Assembly: GCA_001913845.2 (NCBI GenBank)
Contig: MKGP02000074.1
Coordinates: forward strand, 1 to 64,000
Length of the DNA stretch: 64,000 bases
Direction of reading: 5' to 3'
DNA from: Limnothrix sp. CACIAM 69d
GTDB lineage: Bacteria; Cyanobacteriota; Cyanobacteriia; CACIAM-69d
In this document: positions 18,291-27,129 of the stretch, in pieces
Layout of the letters: every line of letters starts with the position of its first letter
How positions within the stretch are numbered: the first letter of the stretch is position 1
Program-made: the position numbers and the translations under genes
The notes under the pieces: generated by a model
Database searches by the model: none
The model's input: only the letters and a program-made list of their open reading frames with translations
What the model was told of the DNA's origin: nothing

Positions 18291-21200
18291 ATGTCGGACT
18301 CCATCTTTGGCTTGCCTGAATTTGTAGAACCCACTCCTTTGGGCGTTGTACCCACTTCACAGCCAACGATCGACCTCAGCCGACTGTTGCCACCTGTCCT
18401 GGCCAATGGCCTTTCCACCAGCGAGCGGTTGGAACAAATCCAGCAATTACAAACCGGTAGCCTCACGGATCCCATCCTAGGTTCCGACCCACAAGCCACG
18501 GTTCCAGCAGGCCGCACCCAAAATGTGCGCCGTAACCCCGCGCTGGGCAGCGGCACATCCACGCCAACCGGCGATGGCGGACTGGGCGGAACAACCCCAC
18601 CGATCGACCCCTTGACCGGTGACTCACTGGATGACTCATCCACCACAGCAGATGGCAGCACTGGGGCGATCGAACCACCGCCCGCCCTGACCAGCCTGTC
18701 CACCGCCCCCACATCCCCCGGCATTCAGTTCACCTCCGGCGCTTTCACGGCCCTGAGCGCAACGGCCAGCGTTGAATTTCAATGGGATGGTGGCGGCTAC
18801 AGCAATACTCAGTTAGGCATTTTTTCCCTGGAAGGCATGGAGCAATTCACGGGCGATGCCTTTCACCGAGAAGCCGCCCGCCGCGCCACCACCAACTCCC
18901 CCACCGGCCACCTGTTAATTGACGATCGCACCGAAGGCGCAAAGTTCAGCGGCAAACTGAGCAACGAAGACAACTTCAACCAAGGCCCCTTCAACGGAGT
19001 CAAAACCTTCAGCATCACCCCCGGGGCCAAATATGGCTTGATCCTGATTCCCGATGGCAAACTGGCGGACATCGCCACGGGTGCAGCCCAGGCGGAGGGG
19101 TCGCGCCGTCCGCTCTATTCCATGGCCACCGCTAACCCCGATCAGCTCTTCCAAGCTGGGCAGTTGGTGGAAGTGGGTTCAGACCCAACTCGGGGCAACA
19201 CCTACGTTTTTGAAGATTTACGCCTCGATCAAGGAAGCGATCGGGACTACAACGATATCGTCGTGCGGTTGCGTGGGTTTAGTGGTTCTGTCCCCTCGAT
19301 CGACCAATACATCGACCCCAAAAAAGATTGGCGCAAGGAAGAAGCGGGCAAGCTGTTGTTAGCCGATGCCTTGCCCTACGTCACCGTTGAGCCATCGCAA
19401 CCAACCCCCAGCGCTCCCACCCCTAGTCCTAGTCCCGCCCCTGGCAACGATCCATCCAGCAGCACAACTACCCCACCAACCCCAGCCCCCGGCCCAACGC
19501 CGCCCAACACGGAACCCCCAGCCCCCAGCATTCCAGTTCCCAGCACTACGCCTGTTATTTCACCGCTGGGCACTTTCCCCTGGACTTACCCAACGCCTGA
19601 GGATCTAGCAGCCGCAGCCATCACACCCGCCAGCAAATTCCCGATCGTTGGGGTGATCGACACGGGGTTTGCCCGCAGCAACCCGGATTTGGACTACAGC
19701 AAAATCGTCTGGGGCAAGGACTACATCGACAACGATGCTGACCCACTGCTGAATCCTGGCGAGGGCAACGAACACGGTACGCACATCCTGGGTCTGATCT
19801 CCGCCCTCCGCAACAATGGTGTGGGGATTGATGGCCTCGCACCCGATGCACCGATTTGGGCGGCGCGGGCCGTGGGGTCGGGCAACTGGGCCAAGGCTTT
19901 GGTCGATTATGTGGACTACATCAAGAGCAAGGGTCAAACCCGTGGGTTGGTGAACCTGAGCTTTGATCTGACCCAAAAGAATGCTGACGGCACGATTTCG
20001 ACACGCTACGAGTTCACCCCGGAAGAGCGGGTGGCGATCGAGACAGCTCGCCAAGCGGGTGTGGTCTTAGTTGTGGCGGCGGGCAACAGTGGCACGGGGG
20101 ATATGTCCGTGTTGGCCCAGGCGGCCCAAGAATTTGACAACATCATCTCAGTGGCGGCGGCGGAGCAGATCGATCGCTCGGTGGCGATCGCTGATGGAGT
20201 GGCCAAGACCGACTATTCCGGCAGTGGTAAGAAGCTGACCCTTAGTGCGATCGGCGGCAATATTGGCGATCAAGTAGTGTCGCTAACGGGTACAGGCGCA
20301 GGTCTGATGATGGGTACGTCTGTGGCAGCAGCAAAAGTCACGGGTGCTGCTGCTTTAACCTGGGCAAGTAATCCTGGGTTGAACTACCTGCAAGTCAAAG
20401 ATGCTTTGACAAAAACTGCTACCGATATCGAAAGCCCAGGTTATGACAACCTTACGGGGTATGGGATTGTCAACCCTCTGGCAGCTATGTCCCTAGCCAA
20501 GTTAATTACGCCAGAACCCTACAAACCAGAGCCATGGTTTGCACCAGATTGGTGGAGTGGAGAAGGGAGCGTAATTGCCATCGAGCAGGCAGTTGGTCAA
20601 AATCTGCTGTACTTCTCGACTAGCGATGGCTCAATTTATAAGCGTGATCTAACGACTGGAGCACAAGCCAAGGTCTTTAGTGGCTTTGCTGGGAGGTTCT
20701 TCACTGATATTGCAGTCCGCTCAGACGGCAAGATTATTGGATCAACCTTTGCGACCCTACACGAGATTGATCCGGTTACGGGAACTGAGAAGTTCATTGG
20801 TGCTTTAACTCCTAATCCAGCGCGCCCCGGCCCAGCAATTTCGATTAATGCGTTGGAGTTTGCCCCTAATGGCAAACTGTATGCGACTGATTTTGATACA
20901 GGAAACCTGTATGAGGTTGATCAAACCACTGGTGATCTGAAGTTCCTCATTGCTTTAGGAGGAAATAGCAGTGGAGATCTGGTCATTGACAATGCTGGAA
21001 AGCTGTATGCCGTCTTCACAAGCCGTCCTTATAACACTGGGAATGATCGTCTGGTTGCCTATGATTTGAATACAAATACAACACAGGTTTTGTCCAGCAA
21101 TCTAGGTTATCGCGACCTCTATGGCTTAACCCTTTTTGAGGGTAAGCTTCTGGCTTACACTCGCTCAGGCATTCAAGTTGAGATCAATTCCACAACGGGA

Positions 21201-23978
21201 GTTTCTCGTACTACGGGTGTTCGTATTTCAGTTACAGGTGACTTGGCAGGAGCATCTCTCCAAACATTTGATCCACCGACCAATCCACCAGCACCTACCC
21301 CTGTTACGCCAACGCCTCCTGCTGTATCTTTACCTCCCGCACCGAAGCCTGGTGAAAAAGGCGTGCCGGAAGATGGTGGCGTATTCCGCAGCACTCATCT
21401 TAGCCAGAATGGTGTAGTTGTTCACTACTACAACAATGGATATTTAATCATTCAACCGAATGGTTCAGGATTCTGGTATGGAAAAATTCAACTGCCCAAC
21501 TTTGCGCCATCCACGTTTGGGATTGAGCCGATTTCTCTAACTGATCCTGATGGTGATGATGTTCTGTTGCGTGCCAAGTCGCTTCAGCTTGGAAGCCAGA
21601 TCGGGCGAATTGGTGGACAGGATGAGCGTGATAACTATAAGTTCATTGTTCCTTCCCGTCGCCTAGTCACCTTGACCCTAAATGAAGCCTCAAACCAGGC
21701 TGAGATGATTTTGATTGATCCGGCTAATAATGCCACAGATATGGCATTTACGGATGAAGATGGACGACGGAAAATTACTCGCATCCTGGAGCCGGGAACC
21801 TACTTCTTGTCGGTGGAGGGTTTCACTGCTAATGAGCTGACTTACCGGATTGACAGCAGCCTGAGCAGCATTGAAGGAAAGTTTTTCCGGGGCTACGACG
21901 GTAATGCTTATCACATCAAAAATGGTCAGCGGTTCTCAATCCCCTTTGAAAAAGTCAGGGAATATACAGGACGCACCTGGGAGCGCTTGCCTCAAGTGCC
22001 TGTGGATGACCTTGAAGGAATTCCCTATGGTGGGGTCTTTACGCCTCGTCAGCCAGCACCCCCGACCAGCAGCACTCCGAGCGTTGAGACTGCAATTGCT
22101 CAGGAAGCTCAATTCCTAAAATCACTGGTTGGCGAATCAACCGGGCCGATCGCCATTGCTGGTACTTCACCCCAAGGCACAACCGGCGCATGGCAAACCT
22201 ACCAAAATGGTTCAATTCACTGGACTGAAAAGTATGGTGCTGTTGCCCTGTGGTTTGGGCTAAATGATGTTTATGGGCAGAATGGAGGCTCGTCTGGGTG
22301 GCTCGGATTCCCAACTCGTCGTGAGTACGAATGGGAATTTGGTAAACGCACGGACTTTGAGGGAGGGTTTATTTTCTTTAACCCCGCTGATAACAGTGTG
22401 AGGGCTTATCGCCTGGGTGAAATGCCACAGCCAACCAAGACCAACCAGCCGCCTCAACTATTCTTCCCTGACTTCACTATGCCAAAGGGGGCGAGTTTTA
22501 CCCTGGGTCAGTATCGCAGTGAGCTAGAAATTTCTGATCCAGATGGTGATGCAATTCAGATCTACAAGATTCAAGTTGATCCGACGCAGGTGGATATGCA
22601 GGGTTGGTCTGCGGAAGGTCAACCATTGGGCACATTCCTGATGCCTGCGAGCGAATTGGATAACGTGCGCATCTATGGTTCTGTGGTTGGCACTTACCCC
22701 ATTCAGGTCAGCGCATTTGATGGCAAAGATTGGAGCGAAATAGACACTTTCAACCTGACCGTTAACCCAGCTGTAACTACTACGACAGGAACATCTAATC
22801 CTGGAACTTTTGGCGGTGGCAGTAATTCAGGCTCTAATACCTGGGTGAATGGTGGAAATAGCAATCCAACTGCGAATACATCCTCTCCGACAGGCGGTAA
22901 TACCACCAATACCACAACCACTGCTACTACGCCCTCAGGTTTTGTTAAAAATACTGCGGCTGAAGTGCGCTTTGAGCTAGACAACGCAAGCTTGTGGGGA
23001 GATTCCATAGGGTATGGTTCAGATTTTGATGCTCAAATCGTATGGAATCCTGAGCAGGAGTGGCCCATTTCTATTTTCTCTAATGAGGTGGGCAACGTAA
23101 CGCTAGGAGCTATTGCAGAAGCGAGAGCATATGCCTTTGCAAGTCTAGGAACGCTGGATTTAGGTTTGTCAGGGAAATTTGGTGTTTCCCTGGAGGCAGA
23201 TCCAGCTCATGGAACTTCCACTGTCAATATCAGTACAGCAAGTGCAGGACAACCATATCTATCAACTTACTTCGGTATGGGAGGAGGCTTAGGACTAAAA
23301 GCAGGAATCAAAGCGGGTCTAAATTTATTTTCACAGGAGATCTCTGCAGAACTCAGTAGTGGATTTGAAATCACGCTGGATGAGATGATTAAAAAGGCTC
23401 TCGGAGCAGTATTGGGTGTTCCGCAGGAGCTTCAAGAATTCGTAGACGTAGACTTTGGACTAAAGCTCAACGCTAATTACTGGAACGACGGATCAAAGTT
23501 AAAGGCAGATGATACAGCAGGTTTCAGCGCTAGCCTTGCAGGTGGATTACCCCAGAACTGGAAGAACTTCCTAGATGTCAAAATCGGGTTGCTATTGAAA
23601 CAACAGTCCGAAGCAGAGCTTCAAGGTTTTCTGTTTGATCCAGATGAAAATAGTGACAATGGTAATGAATTTACGATTAGTTTAGGAAGTTCATCTATGA
23701 AGTCCTTGAATTTCATTCCTCAAGCTCTTAGAGTTCGTCCGATTTTAGATTTTGATACCAAGTTTTCCGTAGCCATGACTGGCTCGATGGAACTTGGTGT
23801 AGGACAAGTCATCAAAGAGAGCTTCCCACAAGTATCCCAGAAAACAATTGGGGAAGTGTTGGGCGGAATTCCGCCCAAAATCACCCTGTCTCGGGAAATT
23901 GGAGTTCCGATAGGTTCACCGAGTACTTTCAATCCCTTTGAAAAAACTGGTTATTGGCGATCAATCAGTTTGGGCTAG
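18291..23978 (+). CDS. Giant multidomain S8 (subtilisin-like) serine protease
   Basis: 1895 residues without a classical signal peptide. Domains in order: Ser/Thr/Pro-rich head; a DUF4114-like domain ending in YNDIVVRLRG (about 150-330); Pro-rich linker (about 367-424); subtilase domain with Asp457 (VIDTGF), His495 (EHGTH), Asn599 (AAGNSG) and Ser677 (GTSVAAA), i.e. a complete triad and oxyanion Asn; a beta-propeller-like repeat region (about 760-985); second Pro-rich linker; a PPC-like beta-domain (about 1100-1190); an LGFP-like region (WLGFPTRREY, about 1265-1380); an Ig/cadherin-like domain starting DPDGDAIQIYKI; a Thr/Asn/Gly linker (about 1494-1547); and a unique C-terminal domain to the end. 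Probably secreted or surface-bound, by an export route not visible here; no RTX nonapeptides are present. GC-rich, HIP1-bearing codons up to about 20300 give way to AT-richer codons. Confidence 0.85.
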   Translation: MSDSIFGLPEFVEPTPLGVVPTSQPTIDLSRLLPPVLANGLSTSERLEQIQQLQTGSLTDPILGSDPQATVPAGRTQNVRRNPALGSGTSTPTGDGGLGGTTPPIDPLTGDSLDDSSTTADGSTGAIEPPPALTSLSTAPTSPGIQFTSGAFTALSATASVEFQWDGGGYSNTQLGIFSLEGMEQFTGDAFHREAARRATTNSPTGHLLIDDRTEGAKFSGKLSNEDNFNQGPFNGVKTFSITPGAKYGLILIPDGKLADIATGAAQAEGSRRPLYSMATANPDQLFQAGQLVEVGSDPTRGNTYVFEDLRLDQGSDRDYNDIVVRLRGFSGSVPSIDQYIDPKKDWRKEEAGKLLLADALPYVTVEPSQPTPSAPTPSPSPAPGNDPSSSTTTPPTPAPGPTPPNTEPPAPSIPVPSTTPVISPLGTFPWTYPTPEDLAAAAITPASKFPIVGVIDTGFARSNPDLDYSKIVWGKDYIDNDADPLLNPGEGNEHGTHILGLISALRNNGVGIDGLAPDAPIWAARAVGSGNWAKALVDYVDYIKSKGQTRGLVNLSFDLTQKNADGTISTRYEFTPEERVAIETARQAGVVLVVAAGNSGTGDMSVLAQAAQEFDNIISVAAAEQIDRSVAIADGVAKTDYSGSGKKLTLSAIGGNIGDQVVSLTGTGAGLMMGTSVAAAKVTGAAALTWASNPGLNYLQVKDALTKTATDIESPGYDNLTGYGIVNPLAAMSLAKLITPEPYKPEPWFAPDWWSGEGSVIAIEQAVGQNLLYFSTSDGSIYKRDLTTGAQAKVFSGFAGRFFTDIAVRSDGKIIGSTFATLHEIDPVTGTEKFIGALTPNPARPGPAISINALEFAPNGKLYATDFDTGNLYEVDQTTGDLKFLIALGGNSSGDLVIDNAGKLYAVFTSRPYNTGNDRLVAYDLNTNTTQVLSSNLGYRDLYGLTLFEGKLLAYTRSGIQVEINSTTGVSRTTGVRISVTGDLAGASLQTFDPPTNPPAPTPVTPTPPAVSLPPAPKPGEKGVPEDGGVFRSTHLSQNGVVVHYYNNGYLIIQPNGSGFWYGKIQLPNFAPSTFGIEPISLTDPDGDDVLLRAKSLQLGSQIGRIGGQDERDNYKFIVPSRRLVTLTLNEASNQAEMILIDPANNATDMAFTDEDGRRKITRILEPGTYFLSVEGFTANELTYRIDSSLSSIEGKFFRGYDGNAYHIKNGQRFSIPFEKVREYTGRTWERLPQVPVDDLEGIPYGGVFTPRQPAPPTSSTPSVETAIAQEAQFLKSLVGESTGPIAIAGTSPQGTTGAWQTYQNGSIHWTEKYGAVALWFGLNDVYGQNGGSSGWLGFPTRREYEWEFGKRTDFEGGFIFFNPADNSVRAYRLGEMPQPTKTNQPPQLFFPDFTMPKGASFTLGQYRSELEISDPDGDAIQIYKIQVDPTQVDMQGWSAEGQPLGTFLMPASELDNVRIYGSVVGTYPIQVSAFDGKDWSEIDTFNLTVNPAVTTTTGTSNPGTFGGGSNSGSNTWVNGGNSNPTANTSSPTGGNTTNTTTTATTPSGFVKNTAAEVRFELDNASLWGDSIGYGSDFDAQIVWNPEQEWPISIFSNEVGNVTLGAIAEARAYAFASLGTLDLGLSGKFGVSLEADPAHGTSTVNISTASAGQPYLSTYFGMGGGLGLKAGIKAGLNLFSQEISAELSSGFEITLDEMIKKALGAVLGVPQELQEFVDVDFGLKLNANYWNDGSKLKADDTAGFSASLAGGLPQNWKNFLDVKIGLLLKQQSEAELQGFLFDPDENSDNGNEFTISLGSSSMKSLNFIPQALRVRPILDFDTKFSVAMTGSMELGVGQVIKESFPQVSQKTIGEVLGGIPPKITLSREIGVPIGSPSTFNPFEKTGYWRSISLG

Positions 23979-24017
23979 CGCCCTCCTTAACCCGATTACC
24001 CTGCGGCCCGTCAGCAA

Positions 24018-24071
24018 TCCTGCGGCAACTTTACCTACTCGATGGGGGAGTGATCGCCCTTGCTAAACTGG
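24018..24071 (+). repeat. Uma2-cluster leader repeat, copy 1
   Basis: TCCTGCGGCAACTTTACCTA, then CTCGATGGGGGAGTGATCGC and CCTTGCTAAACTGG. It is closely similar to 26095-26146 and 26826-26875, and its 3' half to 24663-24690. It ends about 35 nt before the Uma2 pseudogene start, so it may carry the promoter or translation leader. Confidence 0.7.
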
Positions 24072-24105
24072 ACAGCAAACCCGCTGCAAATTGCACCAGC
24101 TTGCC

Positions 24106-24645
24106 ATGACCCTTGCTTTGGCAACGCTCACCCTTGAAGCATTCCTCACTCACCCAAACCTAGAGGAATCTCCAGCTTGGGAACTCATCGATGGGCGCAA
24201 ACTCCAAAAACCGCTGCCCACCCTGTTTCACTCGCGGTTGCAGCGGAATTTGGTGAATTGGCTGAATGCTCACAGCGAGGCATTTGAAGCGATCTAAGAA
24301 TTACGCTGCATCATTCCGCCCTATTCACCCGTACCCGATATTGTGGCGATCGCCCGTGATCGCCTTCCTGATCAAGACGGGCCGTTTCAGGGCGCACCAG
24401 ACTGGTTAATCGAGATTCGATCACTCGACCAAAGCACCCTCAACTTACAAGCCAAAATCCTGCATTGTCTTCAAAACGGCACGCAATTAGCCTGGTTAAT
24501 TGACCTCGATCGCCAACAAATTTGGGTCTAGGCAGGCGACAACTTACCGGACATCTACACCGGAGACGATCGCCTACCTACACTGGGTTGTGATCTCAGT
24601 TTGACTGCCGCCGATATTTTCGCCCTTGCCCATCAACGCCAATAG
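24106..24645 (+). pseudogene. Uma2-family (PD-(D/E)XK) nuclease-like pseudogene
   Basis: One reading frame continues the Uma2 pattern through two in-frame stops: TAA at 24295-24297 and TAG at 24529-24531. Before the first stop: LEESPAWELIDGRK. Between the stops: SPVPDIVAIARDRLP, then APDWLIEIRS and the helix QAKILHCLQNGTQLAWLID, the usual PD...ExK-type core. After the second stop: DDRLPTLGCDLSLTAADIF, the usual C-terminal strand, ending at TAG 24643-24645. Both stops are in the same frame, so point mutations, not frameshifts, broke it. Two intact relatives lie downstream. Confidence 0.85.
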
Positions 24646-24662
24646 GCGATCGCCCATTGGGA

Positions 24663-24690
24663 TTGGCGCGATCACCCTTGCTAGACTGGG
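24663..24690 (+). repeat. Uma2-cluster leader repeat, partial copy 2
   Basis: TTGGCGCGATCACCCTTGCT followed by AGACTGGG repeats the 3' half of the leader element and sits 22 nt before the first codon of the small gene upstream of the PIN toxin. Confidence 0.6.
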
Positions 24691-24711
24691 AAATATAGCC
24701 AACTTGCGCCC

Positions 24712-24975
24712 ATGACTATGACCCCACTCGATCGCACCACTGCCCAAATCTCGCACCTGGCCTGGCGCGATCGCTTAGTGCTGCTGTGGCGTATCTTCAA
24801 AACGCTATTGTCCCCAACCAAACAACACCACCTATCAACAGAGAAACCATCAAATCCTCTAGTCACTTCCCATTCTGCTGCCACACAACTACTGAACCTG
24901 CATCATCTGTGTGAAAAAGAAGCCTATACCTTAGAAATTCCCGATCGGCACGATCGTCCCAGTGCATTTGAGTAG
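24712..24975 (+). CDS. Probable antitoxin partner of the PIN-domain toxin
   Basis: 87 residues. Position is the main evidence: it ends 6 nt before the PIN-domain gene on the same strand, the normal antitoxin slot of a VapBC operon. The sequence is not an obvious AbrB, RHH or Phd antitoxin. It has a basic N-terminal half with an amphipathic stretch (WRDRLVLLWRIFKTLL) and a C-terminal tail (LEIPDRHDRPSAFE) that could wrap the toxin. Another Met three residues in (24718) is an alternative start. The Uma2-type leader repeat lies directly upstream. The function is inferred from context, not homology. Confidence 0.55.
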   Translation: MTMTPLDRTTAQISHLAWRDRLVLLWRIFKTLLSPTKQHHLSTEKPSNPLVTSHSAATQLLNLHHLCEKEAYTLEIPDRHDRPSAFE

Positions 24976-24981
24976 CAAACG

Positions 24982-25374
24982 ATGCTCTGTGACACCAATA
25001 TTATTAGTGAATTTGCACGACCTCAGCCCAACTTCGGTGTTCTCCAGTGGGTTCAATCTGTTGATCACATCATGGTTAGTGTGATCACCCTTGAGGAGAT
25101 TTACTATGGGTTATCTGCTAAGCCCAATCAGAAAATTCAACGATTCATAGAGCAGTTTTTTACAGAAAGCTGCACGATTTTACCAGTGACAGATGAGATC
25201 GCTCAGATAGCAGGAACTTTGAGAGGAAGGCTCAGGTTACAAGGGCAAACCCGAACACAGGCCGATCTGTTAATCGCCGCTACCGCCCAAGTTCATCAAC
25301 TAACCCTAATAACCAGAAATATTCGCGATTTTGAAGATTGCAACATTGTGACGTTTAACCCTTTTACTAGGTAA
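24982..25374 (+). CDS. vapC: PIN-domain toxin, VapC type
   Basis: 130-residue PIN ribonuclease. Acidic metal-site residues are recognisable: Asp4 (MLCDTNIISE), Glu39 (ITLEEI), Asp95 (TQADLLIAATA) and the C-terminal TRNIRDF with Asp116. The length fits VapC toxins, which cleave specific RNAs such as initiator tRNA or 23S rRNA; the target here is unknown. It is co-directional with the small putative antitoxin gene 6 nt upstream. Base composition is more AT-rich than the flanking Uma2 genes, consistent with separate acquisition. Confidence 0.85.
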   Translation: MLCDTNIISEFARPQPNFGVLQWVQSVDHIMVSVITLEEIYYGLSAKPNQKIQRFIEQFFTESCTILPVTDEIAQIAGTLRGRLRLQGQTRTQADLLIAATAQVHQLTLITRNIRDFEDCNIVTFNPFTR

Positions 25375-25458
25375 TGCAGACCAACTCATTCTCATGATTT
25401 ACTCCTCGGTTGTCCCAACTAAATTGGACACGAACCCAGCCGATCGCCCCTAGCCGCT

Positions 25459-26094
25459 ATGGTCGTCACAGTTCCCCTTAATCGGATTACCCTGCGTCCC
25501 GGCAGCGCGATCGCGATCGCCGATCTCGATTGGGCAGACTTCCAGCGAATTGCCGCCGAACTGGGGGACGATCGCCACACCCGCTTGACTTACTACCAAG
25601 GACAACTCGAAATTGTGTTGCCCCTTGCTCGCCATGAGCGCCCCCACCGGCTGATTGGCTACCTTGTGACGGCCCTGCTCGATGCCCGCAACTTGGACTG
25701 GGAAGACTTTGGCTCGACCCGTTTTGAGCGCGAGAACCTGGCCGGATTGGAACCCGATACCTGTTTTTATGTGGCCAATGCTGATCGAGTGCGCGATTGC
25801 CAAGGACGAGTAGACGTAGCCCAATACCCACCGCCGGACTTGGCGATCGAAGCCGATGTGACTTCCAAAACCTCTCTCGCAGCCTATGCAGCCTTGGGTG
25901 TGCCGGAGGTTTGGATTTACGCCGATGGCTTGCTCAAGATTTTTGTGCTGGATGCGGGACAGTACCAATTGCACGATCGCGGTTTGCTGTTTCCCGATTT
26001 GGATCTACCGGCGATTGTGGCGGCTCAACTCGCCAAGGCCCAGGCGATCGGCAGCGCCCGCACGATTCGTGAGTTTCGCCAAAGTCTCCAGTAA
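25459..26094 (+). CDS. Uma2-family endonuclease-like protein
   Basis: 211 residues of the DUF820/Uma2 PD-(D/E)XK superfamily, abundant in cyanobacteria and of unknown biological role. Key features: DDRHTRLTYYQGQLEIVLPLARHE at the N-terminal half, the acidic core EPDTCFYV, and PPDLAIEADVTSKTS, giving the expected Asp...Glu-x-Asp...Ser/Lys layout, then PEVWIYADG and a C-terminal helix. Uma2 genes typically occur as many paralogs per genome; here it is one of three in 2.7 kb. A degenerate leader-repeat fragment (CTAAATTGGACA, about 25419) lies upstream. Confidence 0.85.
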   Translation: MVVTVPLNRITLRPGSAIAIADLDWADFQRIAAELGDDRHTRLTYYQGQLEIVLPLARHERPHRLIGYLVTALLDARNLDWEDFGSTRFERENLAGLEPDTCFYVANADRVRDCQGRVDVAQYPPPDLAIEADVTSKTSLAAYAALGVPEVWIYADGLLKIFVLDAGQYQLHDRGLLFPDLDLPAIVAAQLAKAQAIGSARTIREFRQSLQ

Positions 26095-26146
26095 TCCTGC
26101 GGTTTTGTCCACTTGATGGGGGGAGCGATCGCCCTTGCTAGACTGG
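26095..26146 (+). repeat. Uma2-cluster leader repeat, copy 3
   Basis: TCCTGCGGTTTTGTCCACTT followed by GATGGGGGGAGCGATCGCCC and TTGCTAGACTGG. It starts at the stop codon of one Uma2 gene and ends about 40 nt before the ATG of the next. Confidence 0.75.
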
Positions 26147-26187
26147 GGTTTAGTTCCCCTGGTTTGCAGCGTTGCTCACCCCAGCTC

Positions 26188-26805
26188 ATGGTTGCTCTGC
26201 CCGATCGCCTGTCCGTTGCTGACTACCTCGCCTTAGAAGCCGTCAGCCCCACCAAGCATGAGTATTGGGATGGCTATTTGGTGGCCATGGCCGGGGCGAG
26301 CGATTCCCATGTGGCGATCGTGGGTAATCTGTTTGCCGCGCTGTTGGGACACATTGCGCCGCCTTGTCGGATCTATATGACCGATATGCGCCTGAAAATT
26401 GCCAACAAGAATCGCTATTTTTATCCTGATCTCCTGGTGACTTGCGATCCCAGAGACACAATCATTACGCCTGAAAATAATTACGCTAAACAGTTTCCAA
26501 CCTTAATTGTTGAAGTGCTGTCAGACACCACAGAACTACGCGATCGTGGTAGCAAGTTTTTTGACTATCAACAGATCGAAAGTCTTCAAGAATATGCTCT
26601 GATTAATACCAGTTGTCAGCGCGTTGAATGTTTTCGCCGCAACTCAGAAGATGACTGGGTGCTGACCACCTACACACCCGATCGCGCCGATCAATTCCAA
26701 CTCAAATCCATCGACTTTACGGGAACCTTAACGCAGCTTTATCGCAATGCGATCGCCCTGCCCAGTTCCCCAGCCTTTGATTCAGACCCACCCGATCGCC
26801 CTTAG
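26188..26805 (+). CDS. Uma2-family endonuclease-like protein
   Basis: 205 residues of the Uma2/DUF820 nuclease-like family. Motifs: LSVADYLALEAVSPTKHEYWDG at the N-terminus, the conserved MTDMRLKI strand, FYPDLLVTCDP carrying the catalytic-type Asp, FPTLIVEVLSDTTELRDRGSKFFDY (Glu and Lys positions), and LQEYALI. This subgroup differs clearly from the neighbour at 25459, so the two are not recent duplicates. The ATG at 26188 is chosen because similarity begins there; the 25 upstream codons lie inside the leader repeat. Function unknown. Confidence 0.88.
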   Translation: MVALPDRLSVADYLALEAVSPTKHEYWDGYLVAMAGASDSHVAIVGNLFAALLGHIAPPCRIYMTDMRLKIANKNRYFYPDLLVTCDPRDTIITPENNYAKQFPTLIVEVLSDTTELRDRGSKFFDYQQIESLQEYALINTSCQRVECFRRNSEDDWVLTTYTPDRADQFQLKSIDFTGTLTQLYRNAIALPSSPAFDSDPPDRP

Positions 26806-26825
26806 TCGCCATCACCGTCACTATC

Positions 26826-26875
26826 TCCTATGGCAATTTTATCCACTTGATGGGGGAGCGATCGCCCTTGCTCGG
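26826..26875 (+). repeat. Uma2-cluster leader repeat, copy 4 (orphan)
   Basis: TCCTATGGCAATTTTATCCA, then CTTGATGGGGGAGCGATCGC and CCTTGCTCGG. Unlike the other copies it is not followed by a Uma2 gene; the next gene encodes a PEP-CTERM protein more than 250 nt away. It may mark a deleted cluster member. Confidence 0.7.
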
Positions 26876-27129
26876 CCCGCCGGCCCCCGCTCTTGCAATG
26901 ATTAAAGGCTTTTATTAAAGATCGAATGAAGAATTGTCCGAAAAAAGGTTTTTAGTTGCTTAAGTTAAAGATTTCGTGAAAAGTAAACTCAGAAACGATC
27001 GATTTGGCGAATGTCTTTTAGGTTTTAATTGATACATTAAAGCTTATTTATCTCCGGATCTATCGATATAATCAATGCAGGGTGACAGTCATTGAATTGT
27101 CTTCATCTTGATATTCCCCCCATAGATCT
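26876..27129 (+). promoter_or_regulatory. Upstream region of the PEP-CTERM gene
   Basis: An AT-rich stretch with a TATAAT hexamer at 27067-27072, about 58 nt before the ATG. The matching -35 position (27044-27049, TTATTT) is poor, so an activator or alternative sigma factor may be needed. No other gene was seen here. Confidence 0.45.

Noticed and set aside
24018-26875. Uma2 cluster as an insertion sequence or integron
   Set aside because: No transposase or integrase, no terminal inverted repeats or target duplications found; the leader repeats are direct and partial.
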